Origin: Euglena gracilis
Taxonomy: Eukaryota; Euglenida; Euglenophyceae; Euglenales
NCBI GenBank assembly: GCA_039621445.1
Contig: CP154956.1
Span: 60,955,178-61,019,177 of the forward strand
Reading direction: 5' to 3'
DNA length: 64,000 bases
The notes under the pieces are model-generated. The model worked only from the letters and a program-made list of their open reading frames with translations. It did no database searches and had not been told where the DNA came from. Below, in pieces: positions 1 to 11,613 of the stretch. Every line of letters starts with the position of its first letter. Position 1 is the first letter of the stretch. The position numbers and the translations under genes are program-made.

Positions 1-2
1 CT

Positions 3-116
3 TTCCCTGAAGGACATCCATGGCAGCAAAAGCACGAACCCCACACCATGGGCACAAAGGAACGGACGAAGGAGCAGGAGGAAAGACGGATGGAACGGGA
101 GACAGTAGCTGGTTAA
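3..116 (+). CDS. possible C-terminal exon, charged (partial)
   Basis: An open frame from the window edge to a TAA at 114-116 encodes 37 residues ending in a lysine/arginine/glutamate-rich stretch (TKEQEERRMERE). It could be the last exon of a gene lying to the left. No family is recognisable and no splice acceptor can be checked, because the sequence begins here. Two other frames are also partly open, so this is a weak call. Confidence 0.25.
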   Translation, partial: FPEGHPWQQKHEPHTMGTKERTKEQEERRMERETVAG

Positions 117-284
117 CGGTTGCGCCCTCCGGAGCTGGGTCAGCGTGGTAGTTCAAGAAGGACGACCAGCGCGCAGCGTTCCGGGACGTTCAGGTTCACA
201 GCACGCTTCATGGCTGTGGAACACACCGAAAGGACATTGGCAGCAGAAATAAATACAAATGGATTTTGTTTCATTTTCCGTTCA

Positions 285-480
285 CAGGTGCCCATAGGGG
301 TAACCGTGAACGTTAAACGGTTTTTCCCATGGTCACCCGTGAACAGTTTTGAGTGTTCACGGGTGCCCTTGGAGGTACCCGTGAACGTCCAAAAGTGCAC
401 CCGTGAACGCTAAAAACACCAAAAATTGCCCGGTAGGCATCTGGTCGGAAAAAAATTGCCTACATTAGGGTAACCCGTGA
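285..480. repeat. cluster of ACCCGTGAAC dyads
   Basis: The decamer ACCCGTGAAC, or close variants, occurs about six times in both orientations (GTTCACGGGT on the other strand) within about 190 nt. This gives several short inverted pairs, separated by AT-richer spacers. The role is unknown. Confidence 0.5.
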
Positions 481-563
481 CTTTGTTAAACGGTTTTACA
501 CGTAACGCCCGATTCTTTCGCACTCCACACCCTATTTTTTTTGCATTTCCGGTCAATATTTTT

Positions 564-650
564 GCATTTTATCTCAAAGATGTTTGCACATGTTAAAAAT
601 TTGTTCGCATTTTATCTCAAAAATGTGTGGCATTTTATCTCAAAAATATT
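564..650 (+). repeat. GCATTTTATCTCAAA direct repeats
   Basis: Three near-identical copies of GCATTTTATCTCAAA(A/G)ATGT are arranged at about 27-37 nt spacing. A further copy lies near 22525. This looks like noncoding repeat sequence. Confidence 0.55.
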
Positions 651-1507
651 TGCCTCCGTTCCGAAAATTTTTGCACACGGATCGGGTGTTTTGCACAGTC
701 GCCCTGAAGTCCGCGTCTAAGTCGCAGGGACTCAGGACAGAGTCTGCGTCTAAGACGCCGGACTTCGGGCATGAGGTCTGCGTCTTAAGAAGACTCCGTC
801 CAAAGTATTGCGTCTTGAATAATGATTTTGTTGGAGCCCCCCAAAACCTACCAAAATGGTTCAGAATGCGGAAATGAATGGTTTGAAGCGGAAATGCCAT
901 TGCTGCAAAAGCCAATTGACCTCAGAATTTGCCCCACTTCATTCCAACCTTTGACAAATGAGTTACAAGCCTTTTTGAGCTGTTTTCCAAGTACAATTCG
1001 CTGTTAATGGACAATAAAACTCCAACGCCAACATGTGGTATTGAGAAAAATCAAAGACAGGAGTTCTTGGACATTTCCAAATACCAATTTCTGGTTTTGG
1101 AGTTGTGAAAAATCTTGACCATCACAAATGCACTGCTCAAAGAAGCGCATTGAGTGTTTGTTAGAAAGGAGAGACACAGCGACGTGATGTAGTGTGATGA
1201 TTTTTTTGGCAAAGAAAAGCACTGCATATGGGCAGCTTGCATCAAAACCCCCAAAAATTGAAGATAATTTGCAAAATTTCTGCCGTTTGAGCCATTTTTG
1301 GCTGGTTTTCTGCCATTTCAGGCAGTTTTTTTTGCAATAATTCTGGGCATTTTGGAATTTTTGGGGCCAATTCATGGTCATCGTGGATTTTTTGATGTCA
1401 TGTTCAATCCATCGAGGCTTCATTTTGGGCAGTTTTTTGGCAGATTGTTACATTGTCAAATATTTTTGATAAGTTTAGGAAATGCTGGGCCTTTTGTGTC
1501 ATTTCAG
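651..1507. other. noncoding stretch, no gene seen
   Basis: This is AT-rich sequence. At 700-810 the word GCGTCTAAG/GCGTCTTAAG recurs several times around GTCCGCGTC-like words. I see no convincing exon with splice signals. Confidence 0.4.
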
Positions 1508-1705
1508 GTTATTTCTGACCAGATTTTGAACCGTGTCCATCCATTTTGTCCAAAGAATGGGAGGCCTTGTGCGAGCAGCCAAAATGGCCAAATAGGGTGT
1601 TCACCAACTCTACGTGTGGTGATTGAACACAATGAACATTTGTGCTTTTCATCGGCTGTCAAAGATGCATACCCTGGCCTGAGTCCCCGCGCCTCACAGG
1701 CGTAG
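1508..1705 (+). CDS. candidate terminal exon, unknown protein
   Basis: A pyrimidine-rich acceptor ending TTTCAG at 1507 is followed by 65 sense codons and a TAG at 1703-1705. The residue mix is ordinary (for example VISDQILNRVHPFCPKNG). No family is recognised. The opposite strand of 1504-1815 is also open and gives a cysteine-rich peptide (CQTGRCYACEARG with a later CSLC), so coding strand and reality are both uncertain. Confidence 0.25.
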   Translation, partial: VISDQILNRVHPFCPKNGRPCASSQNGQIGCSPTLRVVIEHNEHLCFSSAVKDAYPGLSPRASQA

Positions 1706-2533
1706 CACCTTCCTGTTTGACAGTCAAGAACACAAATCTGCCGCTCTCGCCGTATCGAGCAGCACGTTACGACAATTAGTTCAAAACCTCTGTGAAGATT
1801 GCCATTTTTGACCAAAAAATGTTATGTGGGGTTTGGGGGTCATTTTGGGGGTCAGATTTTGCTCAACAACTCCTTGAGTTAGAACCCCTTCCCCAACTTA
1901 TAAGCCCCCCCTTTCAGCTGACCAACCACACCAGATCTTATAAACTCAGGCGGCAGATCTCGCTTTTACGCTCTTTTCCTTTGTGTGCAAATCGACATTT
2001 TGGCATTTCATGCATTTTTTTAAGACAGTCCTAAACACCGGCACCCGCTCTTGGGAAGAAAGCGAAAATCTGTTTGTTCGCCTCGCGATACCCGTTCTTA
2101 TTCCATGACGGTCGGTCTCATAATTGCCAAAATCATTTTTCGGGCGGTTTGCGGCCGAAAAAAATTGTCCTTGGCGGTTTGCTTCCGCGGGGGGGGGGGG
2201 TCGTCTCATGGTTGGTCGGCCCAAGGTGGGGGGAGTAATAAGTGGGGCCTCTTTGCCCAATGACCACCCCTAAATTACGACCACTCCTGGTCGGGGGTTG
2301 CATGTCAGGGGGTGCGTACTCCCCCCAGTCGGGGTTGTAGGTGACCTGAGAAAACAGGGGGTTTTGGCACCTAGTCGTACGACCACCCCCCGGTCAGGGG
2401 TTGTTGGTCGGGGGGGTGTATGACCCCCCCTGTTCAACACCCCCTGGCTGACCAGAGGGTGTAGGAACCTGGTTGTTGGGAAAATGGGAGGGGGGATAAC
2501 AGTGGGGGGGTTCAAAGCAGGGGAGGGGGTCGC
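1706..2533. other. noncoding, G/C homopolymer-rich
   Basis: No exon is supported. From 2190 the sequence is dominated by G and C runs of 7-12 nt and by repeated GGTCGGGGGTTG-like words in both orientations, as in the repeat families elsewhere in the window. Confidence 0.4.
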
Positions 2534-3190
2534 TGAGCTCTTATGGGTAAGAGCGAAGCTTACCCCTGGGCAAAATGGGGGGTCGAACCCCCCCCCCCCC
2601 CCCCCGGGGGTTCGGGCCACCTGGAGAACCGGCCCGTTTTCGGCCATTTTGGGCCAAAAAATGGAAAATTTTGGGTCATTTCTGGGTCAAAAAAAGTCGA
2701 AAAACATCAAAATTTTTTTGCCCAGAACCATGTTTTTTGGCCTCCCGTACCCCGAAAAGCTGTTTTTGAGCCCAAAATGAGCGTTTTTCGACCCCCCCCC
2801 CAGTGCCCCTTTTTTTTGGCCCGAAACCTGAGGATTTTGGGACATTTCCGGGTCAAAAGTGAAAAAAAATAGAAAATAAATTTTGTCCGAAACCAAGTTT
2901 TTTGGCCTCCCGGACCCGGAAGACCTGTTTTCGAGCCGAAAATGAGCCGGGCCTCCGGGCTGCCGGGCCGTGCTGATCTGCCGGGCCGGGCCGGGCTGGG
3001 TTGTGCGGGCCGCGCCGGGCTGCCAGTCGGGCCGGCTGGGCCGTGCCGGGCCACCGGCCGCCGGGCTGGGCCAGCTGGGCCCTGGCTGCCACACGCCCCA
3101 AACGCCTGCTGCAGTGTGGCACCATTGCACACGTAAAGAGCTTAGCACTACGCAAAACCCGGGGTATGGAACAAGACCGGGGTGGGGAGA
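2534..3190 (+). repeat. composite repeat, copy 1 (divergent)
   Basis: It begins with the GAGCTCTTAT...GGTAAGAGCGAAGCTTACC hairpin. One divergent satellite unit follows (TTTTTGGCCTCCCG with GAGCCGAAAATGAG), then a very GC-rich block of GGGCCGGGCTG words. It ends with AAAGAGCTTAGCACTACGC. The same order recurs at 26.3, 30.1 and 52.3 kb. Confidence 0.7.
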
Positions 3191-3784
3191 TACCCAACCC
3201 CAACCCCAAAGCCGCTTTCAAGCCCATCGGCTGTGGTGATGGTGTGTGCACACTGGCACAGTGCCCCACACGCAACTGTGCCCCACCTAGCTCTGCTGTC
3301 CAAATGAACAAACCAATTTAGGAACAACAGAACAGCCAGCAGTCTTTTTTGGGGGTTTGCGATTGGCGTTCACTTTTAGCGTGAATGGTCCATCTTGTGT
3401 TTACCACCATTTCTCTATACTGTTTCACAGTGACATCCTCACTGGAAAGCTTTCTTTCCCACCATTGGGTAAGGCTTCGTTTCAATCAGGTGTGCGGCTG
3501 ATCAGCTGTGGAATCATTTTTCTATCATCCAACCTCTTGATCGGACACAGTCATTCGAATATTCCCCTGCTGATGGGTGTTTTAATTTAATTTGTGTGGC
3601 CCCTCAGGGGATGATGGGCGTGTGAGTTTTCAAGGTGGGGGGGGAGGGCCAGCTCCATCCACTGTCTCATTATTTGATCAAGATTTTGGGAGGTAAATGG
3701 GGAAAAGCGGAGTCTGATTGTTTCTATATTTCTCCGTTGTTTCTATATTTTTATATTGTATAGCATTTTGATCAAAAGCTCTTG
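3191..3784. other. noncoding, nothing recognised
   Basis: AT-balanced sequence with one G run near 3640. I see no exon with matching splice signals. Confidence 0.35.
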
Positions 3785-4098
3785 AGGAAACCAGGGCGGT
3801 GCATTACCCATGGGAAGTTTTTCCTCAAGGACCGCCCCTTAAGGACCACCTTCAGGACGGCCAATGGCCGATGTGGGGATCGAACAGGGTCAACTCAGAA
3901 TGTGGATAAAACGCATTTTTTTTGGCGTTTTGGGCGGATGGGCGATGGTCCAAGGATGCCAGAAATTACTTTTTCCCCGAAGTCAACCCATTTTTGCCAA
4001 AATATGTCCATTTTCCCGTCCTTTTTTCCAATGAATTTTTCATTGAATGTGCTGGGACGGGAAGTTTTTTTTTTCCGTAAAGGACCGCCCCGGAGGAA
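3785..4098 (+). repeat. dispersed repeat family A ('aaggaccgcc')
   Basis: About 310 nt bounded by direct copies of a GGGAAGTTTTTYC...AAGGACCGCCC word. Inside are GATGGTCCAAGGATGCCAGA and GAATGTGCTGGGACGGG. Related copies lie at 13326-13615 (inverted), 14695-15000, 25975-26240 and, partly, 28895-29150. There is no open frame, so it is probably a nonautonomous element. Confidence 0.75.
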
Positions 4099-6464
4099 AC
4101 ACAATGCCGCGGAGTGCTTAAATTGAGCAGTTTATTTTGCTTTCTGAATAGTTTTGGGAGACATTGCATCGCGCATTTGTGGAAAGCTCTTGTCAAGCTT
4201 ATTAATTGGGTTTCGCTCTCAAAAACTCACTGCCTTAGAACACCTGAATTTTGTGTTTTTGTGCTTGTGCAAGTTTGGTTGCTTTATGTTGCATGGCGAT
4301 TTGATCAAAAGCTCTTTTAAGTGCTATCCATTGGTTTTCAGAGTTAGAAATGCGGTGCCTTAGAACGCTTAAATTTCGCATTTCTCATTTTTGAATTGCC
4401 CGAAGACTGCCTTCAGCTTTGTCCTCAGTCCAGTGAGGCGGTCGCTGGACTCTGGCCAAAGCCAGTGAAGTGAAGGGGGGAGGGATATTCCTGATTTAGG
4501 AGTGGGAGGGTGGGGGGGGGGGAGGCTGGCAGTCCCAGTCGGCCAAAATCGCGTTAAATTTGTGAAAAAAAATTCCAATTTCGGGTGGTTTGCTCGGTGG
4601 GTGGGTGACCTTCTCTCCAAATCTTCAGTTTCAATCTTCATTTTTGATGCCCCCCCCCTTTCAGATGTGCAGGGGATGTACAGCGTATGATGGCGGGAAA
4701 AATAACAAGCAAAAAATGATGGGTAAAATAGGAAATTTGGGTGTTTCCTTATCTTTTTTTCGCTGTCATTTTTTGTCTGGATTGCAAATCTTTCATTCAC
4801 TCATTGATAATTCACTCATGTTAATTAATTAATAATTCATTCATGTGAATTATTTTTGTGAAAAGGAAAGGTTCATTTATTTCACATTGTCTTATTTCTC
4901 AGAGGATGATTTCGAGCTGCAGGTGTGCTTCCCATATCTAAGGCGTGATACCACTCTGAATTCAGGTTTTGGCATCCTGATGATTATAGGAATGTTTCAA
5001 GCTGGACCCCCTAATCTCGAGACACCGCATTACAGCTAACACAATTTTTGCACATTGTCAAATTTTTTTGCTCTTTTCCCAAAATTTTCGCCCGCTTAGC
5101 CAAGAATTCCCCCCCCCCCCTCCATTCCAGAAGGTCTGCTGGGGCATCATAAGGCGTTGAATGAACCATTCTTAGACATTAGAAAATAATCGTGTGTGGG
5201 GCAAAAATTTGCAGAGACAGGGGGCAGAATTTTTGACAATGTAGGAAATATTTCTGGGACAGGGAGCAAAGTTTTCTGGGACAGGGGGGAGGCAAAATTT
5301 TTGGCACACAAGCAGTGCCCCAAAACAGGTTTTCCGGGTCCGGGAGGCCAAAAAAACATGGTTTTGGGCTTTTTTTTTCGATTTTTTTCGACTTTTTTTG
5401 ACCCGGTTTTGACCCAAAGTCCACTGGTTTCGGGCCAAAACGGGGGGCGGGGGGGGGGGGTCGAAAAACGCTCGTTTTCAGCTCGAAATCACTTTTTCCG
5501 GGTCCGGGAGGCCAAAAAACATGTTTTTGGGCCAATAAATTTATATATAAATTTTTTTTTTGGATTTTTTTCGACTTTTTTGTCCGAAAACAGCCGAGTC
5601 TGACAGTGGAAAAAGTGTACAAAATGTCCCAAATTGACCGAAAAACGGCCGTATCTCGGGCTACGCGGGGAGTTGCGGGGAAATCAAAATGCCAGTAGAT
5701 AGGGCATTCATTCCAAGGGCTTCAAATTAGGTCTCCTGACATTTCCTTTGATTTTGCATCATTCTCGAGAAATTTTGAAAAAATTGATTTTTTGACCCCC
5801 CATCCCCCGAAAACGGCACCATAGCCCATAGCTCTTTTTCGTTGTGTTGTTTTGGGGCCGGGGGTTTTCAAAGGCCGGAGATAACCTTACCCCAGGGAGA
5901 TTCAGCCAGCCTTTTTTCCCCCAGGGGGGTGGTCCAGTGAAAAGAAGTTTGGTCCAGCTGAAGCTGGGCTGAACCTAAATTTTTTCGGCGCAAAGTGCTG
6001 AGAATTTTGGAAAGTTGGGTCAAATTGGCCAACAATGGCATTTTTGAAGGGTTTTTGGGTTGCCACCTCCAAACTTTGGCTGAAGACTTCTAATCCAGCT
6101 GGTTTTGTCTGTTTTTACCTGTTTTCAGGTTACCAACTGGGTCCAGCTGAGATCTGGCTGGACTCTCCCCCCGGACCCCCCCCCCCCCCAGGGGTTGGGG
6201 GAGTGGCCAGCAGCTTTTTTTCCCAGCCACCTCTTTGTTCCAGCTGGCTTGTGGGACCCCCAATGGTCCTTCAGAAAATCTCTTTGAACGCAAATACTCA
6301 GACGTGTGCTGCATGAAAGAATTGTTGTATCGAGCTGCCCTGTGGCTCAGTTTGCTCTCGGAAAAAAAATGTATCGATTTTGTGGGATTGTGTGGCCTCT
6401 GTGCATGTGTTGGATTTTCATTTCATGTTTGCATTTTCAATCAGCTTGTTGTTCCTCCAACCAG
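4099..6464. other. noncoding with repeat fragments
   Basis: It holds a poly-G tract near 4515, AT-rich sequence to 5100, two single satellite units at 5325-5590 (GGTCCGGGAGGCCAAAAAA), and a segment at 5640-5830 related to the GCAACTCCCCGCC block of the composite repeat. Apart from the small exon candidate at 4903 I see no gene. Confidence 0.45.
4903..4922 (+). CDS. possible microexon (DDFELQ)
   Basis: The acceptor TTATTTCTCAG is followed by 20 nt (reading DDFELQ) and a good donor CAG|GTGTGC. The frame stays open another 110 nt, so the exon may be longer. No family is recognised. Confidence 0.2.
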
Positions 6465-6695
6465 GTTTCAATCAGTGCTGAGCTCTTTGAAGGAAAAATG
6501 GACAATAATAATAAAAGGGCAACAACACCTTGGAATCTGGCAGAAGAAAGCCAAGGGGGAACTGATAAACCCTCCCCCCAAAATAATACCTCCCCCCAAA
6601 TAATACCCCCCTCTCGGGCCGGGACTTCGGTGACCGAGTTAATACACCCCCTCCATTTTCGGGCGGACGACCTGGACTTTGACCTGAAAATGTAG
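6465..6695 (+). CDS. candidate terminal exon, unknown protein
   Basis: The acceptor CTCCAACCAG is followed by 76 codons and a TAG. The peptide begins VSISAELFEGKMDNNN and ends in the acidic FRADDLDFDLKM. The middle contains CCCCCCAAATAATACC words that also occur in repeats, so part of the frame may be repeat-derived. No family is recognised. Confidence 0.25.
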   Translation, partial: VSISAELFEGKMDNNNKRATTPWNLAEESQGGTDKPSPQNNTSPQIIPPSRAGTSVTELIHPLHFRADDLDFDLKM

Positions 6696-6779
6696 GTAAA
6701 AATAAGAATCTTTGACAATAAATTGCAAAAAAAATTGATTACTGGATCATCTGGCCTCCAAAAATGCTAAATTTCATGA

Positions 6780-7360
6780 GACAATTTTTCCGCAATTCCC
6801 GAAATTCTCTGCAATTTTCCGCAATTTTTACACAATTTCTCTGCAGCTTTTTCCCTCTCCGCATTTTTTCCCACATGAACCTGAAATGCAAGGCGAAAAT
6901 GAGTTCCAGCCATTCCTTGAACGTTTCACAAGGGAACACAGGTGCTTTGCTTGTTATTTTGCTGCAAATTTGCCGAAATTTGCCAAATTTTGCAAATTTT
7001 GACTTGTCAAATTTATATATTTTTTAGGGGTTTCCCAATTTCTGCTGGGAAATAATTTCGATTTAGAAAATTTTTGCACCTGGACCAGATTTTTGCCAAA
7101 CTTTTTGGCAATTTTGCAGGTTTTGGCTTTTTCACCCAAGAAGTTCCAGAATCAGCATGTTCCCAGAATCAAAAAACTCATGTTTTTTTTGACCTTTTGT
7201 TGGAAAAAAAATGTGATTAATGGCTCAAAATTTACACCTATGTGTGCAAAATGACCAAATTTGTGAAATTTTTCTAAGTCCCGTACTGCAAAAGTGTATT
7301 AATTCCCCAAACCGCAATTCCGCAATTTTTCTGCATTCTTTTTCCGCAATTTTTACAAAG
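6780..7360 (+). repeat. dispersed repeat family G ('ccgcaatttt')
   Basis: AT-rich repeat built from CCGCAATTTT words, then CACATGAACCTGAAATGCAAGGCG and GAACGTTTCACAAGGGAA, then TTGCCAAATTTTG words. Homologous stretches in the same orientation lie at 20330-20720 and 29500-29890. No open frame. Confidence 0.65.
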
Positions 7361-7369
7361 ACCTCTGAT

Positions 7370-7691
7370 CAGGCATTTTTTTTTTTAGTCGGGTGCCCAC
7401 CCCACGGGGGGGGGGGGGGGATGTTAGGGGCAAGCACCCTAGGGCACCCCATCCGACTCCCCCCCCCGGTTTTTGGGTCTTTGTTTGTTTGCTTTTGGGT
7501 TTTTTGGTCGGGGTTTTGGGGGTGCCTGCCCATAGCAGGCACCCCCCTCTGACCCCGTCGCGAAAAGGCCATTTTCAAAGAAAATTTTCTGGGTCCCCCC
7601 CTGTCGCCCCCCCCCCCCCCCCGCGGTGGGTGCCTGGTAGGGGCAGGCACCCTACAGCACCCACCCCCCCAGTCGGTAAGAAAAAAGCCTG
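7370..7691 (+). mobile_element. intron-like CAG...CTG element NC1, 8-bp TSD
   Basis: The ends are inverted: CAGGCATTTTTT...TTAGTCGGG pairs with CGGTAAGAAAAAAGCCTG. It is flanked by CCTCTGAT (7362-7369) and CCTATGAT (7692-7699), 7 of 8 bases alike. Inside are two C/G-run blocks, GGCAGGCACCC words in both orientations and AAAAGGCCATTTTC. It shares inner ends (AGTCGGGTGCC / GGTTGGTAAG) with elements at 17560, 50836 and 60053, the last being a spliced intron. Here no exon is seen on either side, so it seems nested in a larger intron. Confidence 0.75.
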
Positions 7692-7860
7692 CCTATGATG
7701 TCAATCCCCCAGAAAGCACCATCTTTGCAATCGCAGCTCAAACGTATTTAGTGGACATGTGTCATCAAGTATTAACATTACGATTAATCACAGCAACAAA
7801 GATCCCAATTCCAACAACGGAAGACTTATTATTGGATGCCATGTTTGTTTGCATCTCCAG

Positions 7861-7969
7861 GTCAACAGGAATCGAGCAAAAGCAGAGGCAACGCCGGTGA
7901 GAAGGGATGCTGGCCCGCCAATGTTTGGCACTGCACGTGCCATTGATTCTCCCCGAATGATGGATGCAG
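7861..7969 (+). CDS. exon of CPSF6-like gene, N-terminal region
   Basis: The acceptor GCATCTCCAG (to 7860) and donor GCAG|GTGTTTT bound 109 nt encoding 36 residues (VNRNRAKAEATPVRRDAG, then a segment ending RMMDA). The exon starts in phase 0 and ends in phase 1. The exon at 9675 starts with the two bases needed, joining as MMDA-G-LRPSQV. The peptide is basic and low-complexity and recognisable only through this linkage to the RRM exon downstream. The initiator exon was not found. Confidence 0.55.
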
Positions 7970-9674
7970 GTGTTTTGAGCTTGCTGAAGGACTTGAGTTG
8001 AACAATGGATTTCGTCTTTCAAAAACAACTGGAGAAACAAGATAAATGCACACCAGGTTTCTGCTCAAGGGTTGACAGTACCCCCCCCCCCTCCCCGGGC
8101 TCAACTGCAGTTTGTCCAAATTTGGCTATAGCGGATACCTTAGTGGACCCCCACCCCAGGGGTGCAGGAGGGTGTAAAGGGCCCCCTGTACCGGAGGGGG
8201 TCCACTAGCCCCCTCCCCCTCCACCTGTCAGAGGGGATCCAGACCGACCTCGCGGGGGGGGGGGGCGCCCGGACCCCCCCCCCCCAGAAGGTCAAATTTC
8301 TCTTTCCGGCGCTTTGCACCGAAAAAAATTTTTTTTGCATTTTTTTTGACAAGTTTTTGCCCCCAAAAATGCCCAAAATGACATTATTGGCCGTTTTTGG
8401 GGGGTCAGAATTTTTCGGCTGGCGCTTCGCTCCGAAATCAGTCACCCGGACCGCGCCACTGTTTATTGAGGCAGGTTGGGTGTCCCCCCCGGACCAGGGG
8501 GGGGGTCTGGCCATACACAGACAAGAAACCTCAGTGCAACTAAGGGGGGTCTGACCCCCCCCCCAACTGCCCTTATATCGAAGCCTGGATCCAGCCCAGC
8601 CCAATCCCTGCTTAAGAAAATTTGACCCATCCCCCGGGGGAAGGGGGAGACCCCCCCCCCCCCCAGAGGTCGGCCGGATTGGTTGGCCGAAAGTGGCCAC
8701 CAGGCGCCAAATGCCATTTTGGGGGGGGGTTGGCCAATATCCGTCCATTTTGACCCATTTTGGCCAGGTGGCCAGAGTGACTGACCCTCCTCCAGGGGGC
8801 TGGTTAGTGGCTGGCTGGTTGTTATTATTATCAGCCGGTGACCGACTGGTTTTGTTTTTTATGGAAAGTGACTCCCTCCCCCCTTTGAGGAGTTGTATTT
8901 ATTTTACACCGGCTGGATGGTAACATATTTTTCGCTTTCATGGGTGAAAAAATGCTACAGTGGGTTGGATTTGGCACGTCTTGGATCAAAATTTTTTTTG
9001 TGTAATTGGCATTTTGTGGGGGGGGTTGCATTTCAGTTGTTTTTTTTTTCCGCATCCAGTTCGACCCCGGGTTGGGGCTACTTCTGGTCCCAACTGGGGG
9101 GGTTACCCAGCAGCCTTTTTCCAGCCAGCCCAAGTTTTCCAGCCTCTGAGCTAGTTCCCCCCCCCCCCCTCGTAGGGGGGACCTTGAGCAGCGCCATACT
9201 CTGCTATTGCAGGCACCCCCCCCCCCCCATGGGGTCAAACCCAGCTTGGACCGACCCAATTTTTTCTCTTGAAATGGCAATTTTCAGGCCAGCCTCCCCT
9301 CCCCCCAGGGTGTTCTAACAATACCCGAAACTCCTCTTTCTCCCCCGGGTTCGAAAATGCCCTCATCCCCCCTGTCTGAACAAGGGTGATTTTTTTGGCA
9401 GCTGCACCTCCCCCCCCCCCGGGACTTGAAATCCCGAAAGGGGGTCTCTGGGCTTGGAATGGGGGGTCCCACACTGGGAGCCTGGGCGTGGCGTCCAGCG
9501 CTTTGCACCAGAAAGCTTTTGGAAGAATGCTTTTAGAGCCCTGATTTATAGGCCAGGGGGGTCCCGCTCTGGGCTCGTCAGGGATCTTAGAAAGAAGCCG
9601 ACAAGACACCTCTCCCCAAGGTCTTTTTTTGCCCATGGCTGTCTTTCTGATGAGTGTGGCTTTTCCCTCTGCAG
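7970..9674. other. large intron with repeats
   Basis: GT...AG interval between two phase-matched exons. It contains a GGCGCTTTGCACCGAAAA/GGCGCTTCGC repeat at 8110-8600, related to 25440-25720 and 55310-55440. C runs of 8-14 nt occur throughout, with several GTCCAGC/CCAGCAGCC words. No exon is supported inside. Confidence 0.5.
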
Positions 9675-9850
9675 GATTGAGGCCCAGCCAAGTGCCCCCG
9701 ATGGCCGGGGCGCTGCCTCCCATGGGGGCCGTCCAGCGGATGCCGATGCCAGTCGGGGCGATGGATGGCATGCGGCTGATGCCAGAGGGGGGCCAAGGCA
9801 CGATGCGCAGCGTGGACATGGGCCGAAGGGAGGATGGGCTGGGCATGAGG
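9675..9850 (+). CDS. exon of CPSF6-like gene, Met/Pro/Gly-rich
   Basis: The acceptor TTTTCCCTCTGCAG precedes a 176-nt exon. After two bases completing a Gly codon it encodes 58 residues rich in Met, Pro and Gly (LRPSQVPPMAGALPPMGAV, later AMDGMRLMPEGG). The donor ATGAGG|GTGCAG leaves phase 0. Proline/glycine/methionine-rich low-complexity regions are usual in CPSF6/CPSF7 relatives, although in animals they follow the RRM rather than precede it. Phase agreement with the exon at 7861 supports the frame. The other frames give less natural peptides. Confidence 0.55.
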
Positions 9851-10044
9851 GTGCAGCTGTCTGCTGATGGGACTCATGCAGGCGAGGGCTGCAATCCAAA
9901 AAAATGTTGTGGGATTTTGATTGGGCTTTGACAGGCACATTGCCAATTTGCTCTGTGTGGGTCTTAATCAGCCCCCCCCCCCCCCAGTTCTGCTCCCCCA
10001 GGGGGGGCACCCTGCGGTCAGGTCATGGTTCGTACCGACCGGAA

Positions 10045-10460
10045 GGCACCTATGGCCAACCAGGGCCGGCCAGGGCTGATTTTGCTTTTTGTCGGCCAAT
10101 TATGCCATGGGAAATGGTGGACACAATCTTCCCTGGCCTGCAGTGTTTTGGGCCATTTTTCCACCATTCCCCCCCACTTTTGCCCACTTTTGTCCACTTT
10201 TGCCCTTCTTTGGCCAACTGTTGGCCCATTTTTTGCCCGTTTTTGTCCATTTCCGCCGGCTCAAGGAGGAAGATGCAAGTCAAGAGGAGAAGAAGAAAGT
10301 GACCGAAAGTGAAAGCAGTCAGAAGTGGCCAAAGCAGCAGAAACGATAAAAGTGCTTAAAAGTGCATTGGGTTGGTCGGGGTATTTGCTGATTGTTATTT
10401 TTATTGGCACCCCCCCATTTATGGCCGAGTAATTGCCAACCGGGGCTGGCCAGGGGCGAC
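10045..10460. repeat. strand-switching TGGCC low-complexity element
   Basis: The left half repeats TTTTGGCC/TTTTGCCCAC (pyrimidine-rich). The right half switches to GAAGTGACC/AAGTGGCCAAAGCAG (purine-rich), so the halves are roughly reverse complements. The flanks GGCACCTATGGCC and GGCACCCCCCCATTTATGGCC are themselves inverted. It has the same architecture as the larger element at 24213-25718. Confidence 0.55.
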
Positions 10461-11613
10461 CAGAGGGCCAATTAGAGCACCAACGTGGGCAAGATGCCAG
10501 CCCTCTATTCTCCTGTATCCAAGAAGGCCACCAAACTCGCATTGAAGTTTTTTTTTGTGATCTTTTGCGCAATTGGTTTTTTATTTTTTTTGAATTATTG
10601 ACACGTCGGCCGTCTGCGTGTGGATCTTCACCATTTCCAGGGTTGAAATCTGAGGGATAGGCCAAATTTCGGTGTTTTTGACCCTCCGAAACATGGCGCC
10701 GAGTTTTGATTCCTCCCCGGTTTGACCCCCCCAGGAAATTTGAAGTTACACAAGAATGCACAAAAACATATGTCTTGGTCTTCCGCATTTCCTGAATGTC
10801 AAATTGCCACTTCCAAGTGGTGTGCTGGAGGCCGGGTGACAGATCCACCGATTTGTTTATTTCCACCGATTTGTTTGCTTTTTCAGAGCACGCTCTGGAA
10901 GATTTTGAATTGCCTTTTATTGGATGCTTCAGGGGTGACCCAATTTTTCACAGGCCAACTACAAGAGCCCAAAATTGGGCCCAGCCCACAGGCTTTTTGT
11001 CATGTTCAATTTTAATGATGTGATGTGTATGAGTATTCGCGCAATTGCATCTGAATAGACCACTTTTGCAATGCACAAGTGTTCCTTTGCACATTCCGCA
11101 CACGTGAACCATTTGTGCAATGGCGCAAAGGAATCATTAACACAATTACCTTCTATTTAAACAGCTGCACAAATGGCCGTTCCCACTGTTAAAAATGCCC
11201 GTATTTGGCATTTGGGGGGGGGTTTGGAACAAAATTGGGCAAAGCTCATTAAAGTCCCATGTCACCTCGGCTCGCAGCGCCAGAGGAAAAATTGTTTACC
11301 GCCAGGGGTTAATCCCCCATTCTTGTGTCTAGGAAAATATCTAGCCAGTGGAACCCCCTCCAGAGTCTTTAAGCGGGGGCCTGCTTGACACGCAGTCCGC
11401 TTGTTACTTTGTGCATTTGGGCAAAGTAACCCCCTTTTTGAAAGTCCCGATAAATGGCAATGTTCTTAGGATGTGGTCTGGTGCCCCACAAGCCCCAGGA
11501 CCGCAGAGGAAAATGCAAAGATTTTGAAAGTCAGCCTAGCCTGTGGGTTTGGGAATTTACCCACATTTGTCTCGTCGATTTGGGATGCTGCTGTAACGAT
11601 TCAGTGGTTGTTG

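Noticed and set aside
2970-3321. Arg/Gly/Ala-rich frames on both strands
   Set aside because: They follow GGGCCGGGCTG repeats of the composite element found elsewhere without the frame.
3870-3900. GGGGATCGAACAGGGTC, resembling a tRNA T-arm
   Set aside because: No acceptor stem or anticodon arm around it; it is part of repeat family A, whose other copies do not keep it.
10089-10349. Frame ending in a Lys/Glu-rich tail and TAA, resembling a terminal exon
   Set aside because: The charged part is the A-rich half of a TGGCC low-complexity inverted element like that at 25 kb, with no usable acceptor.
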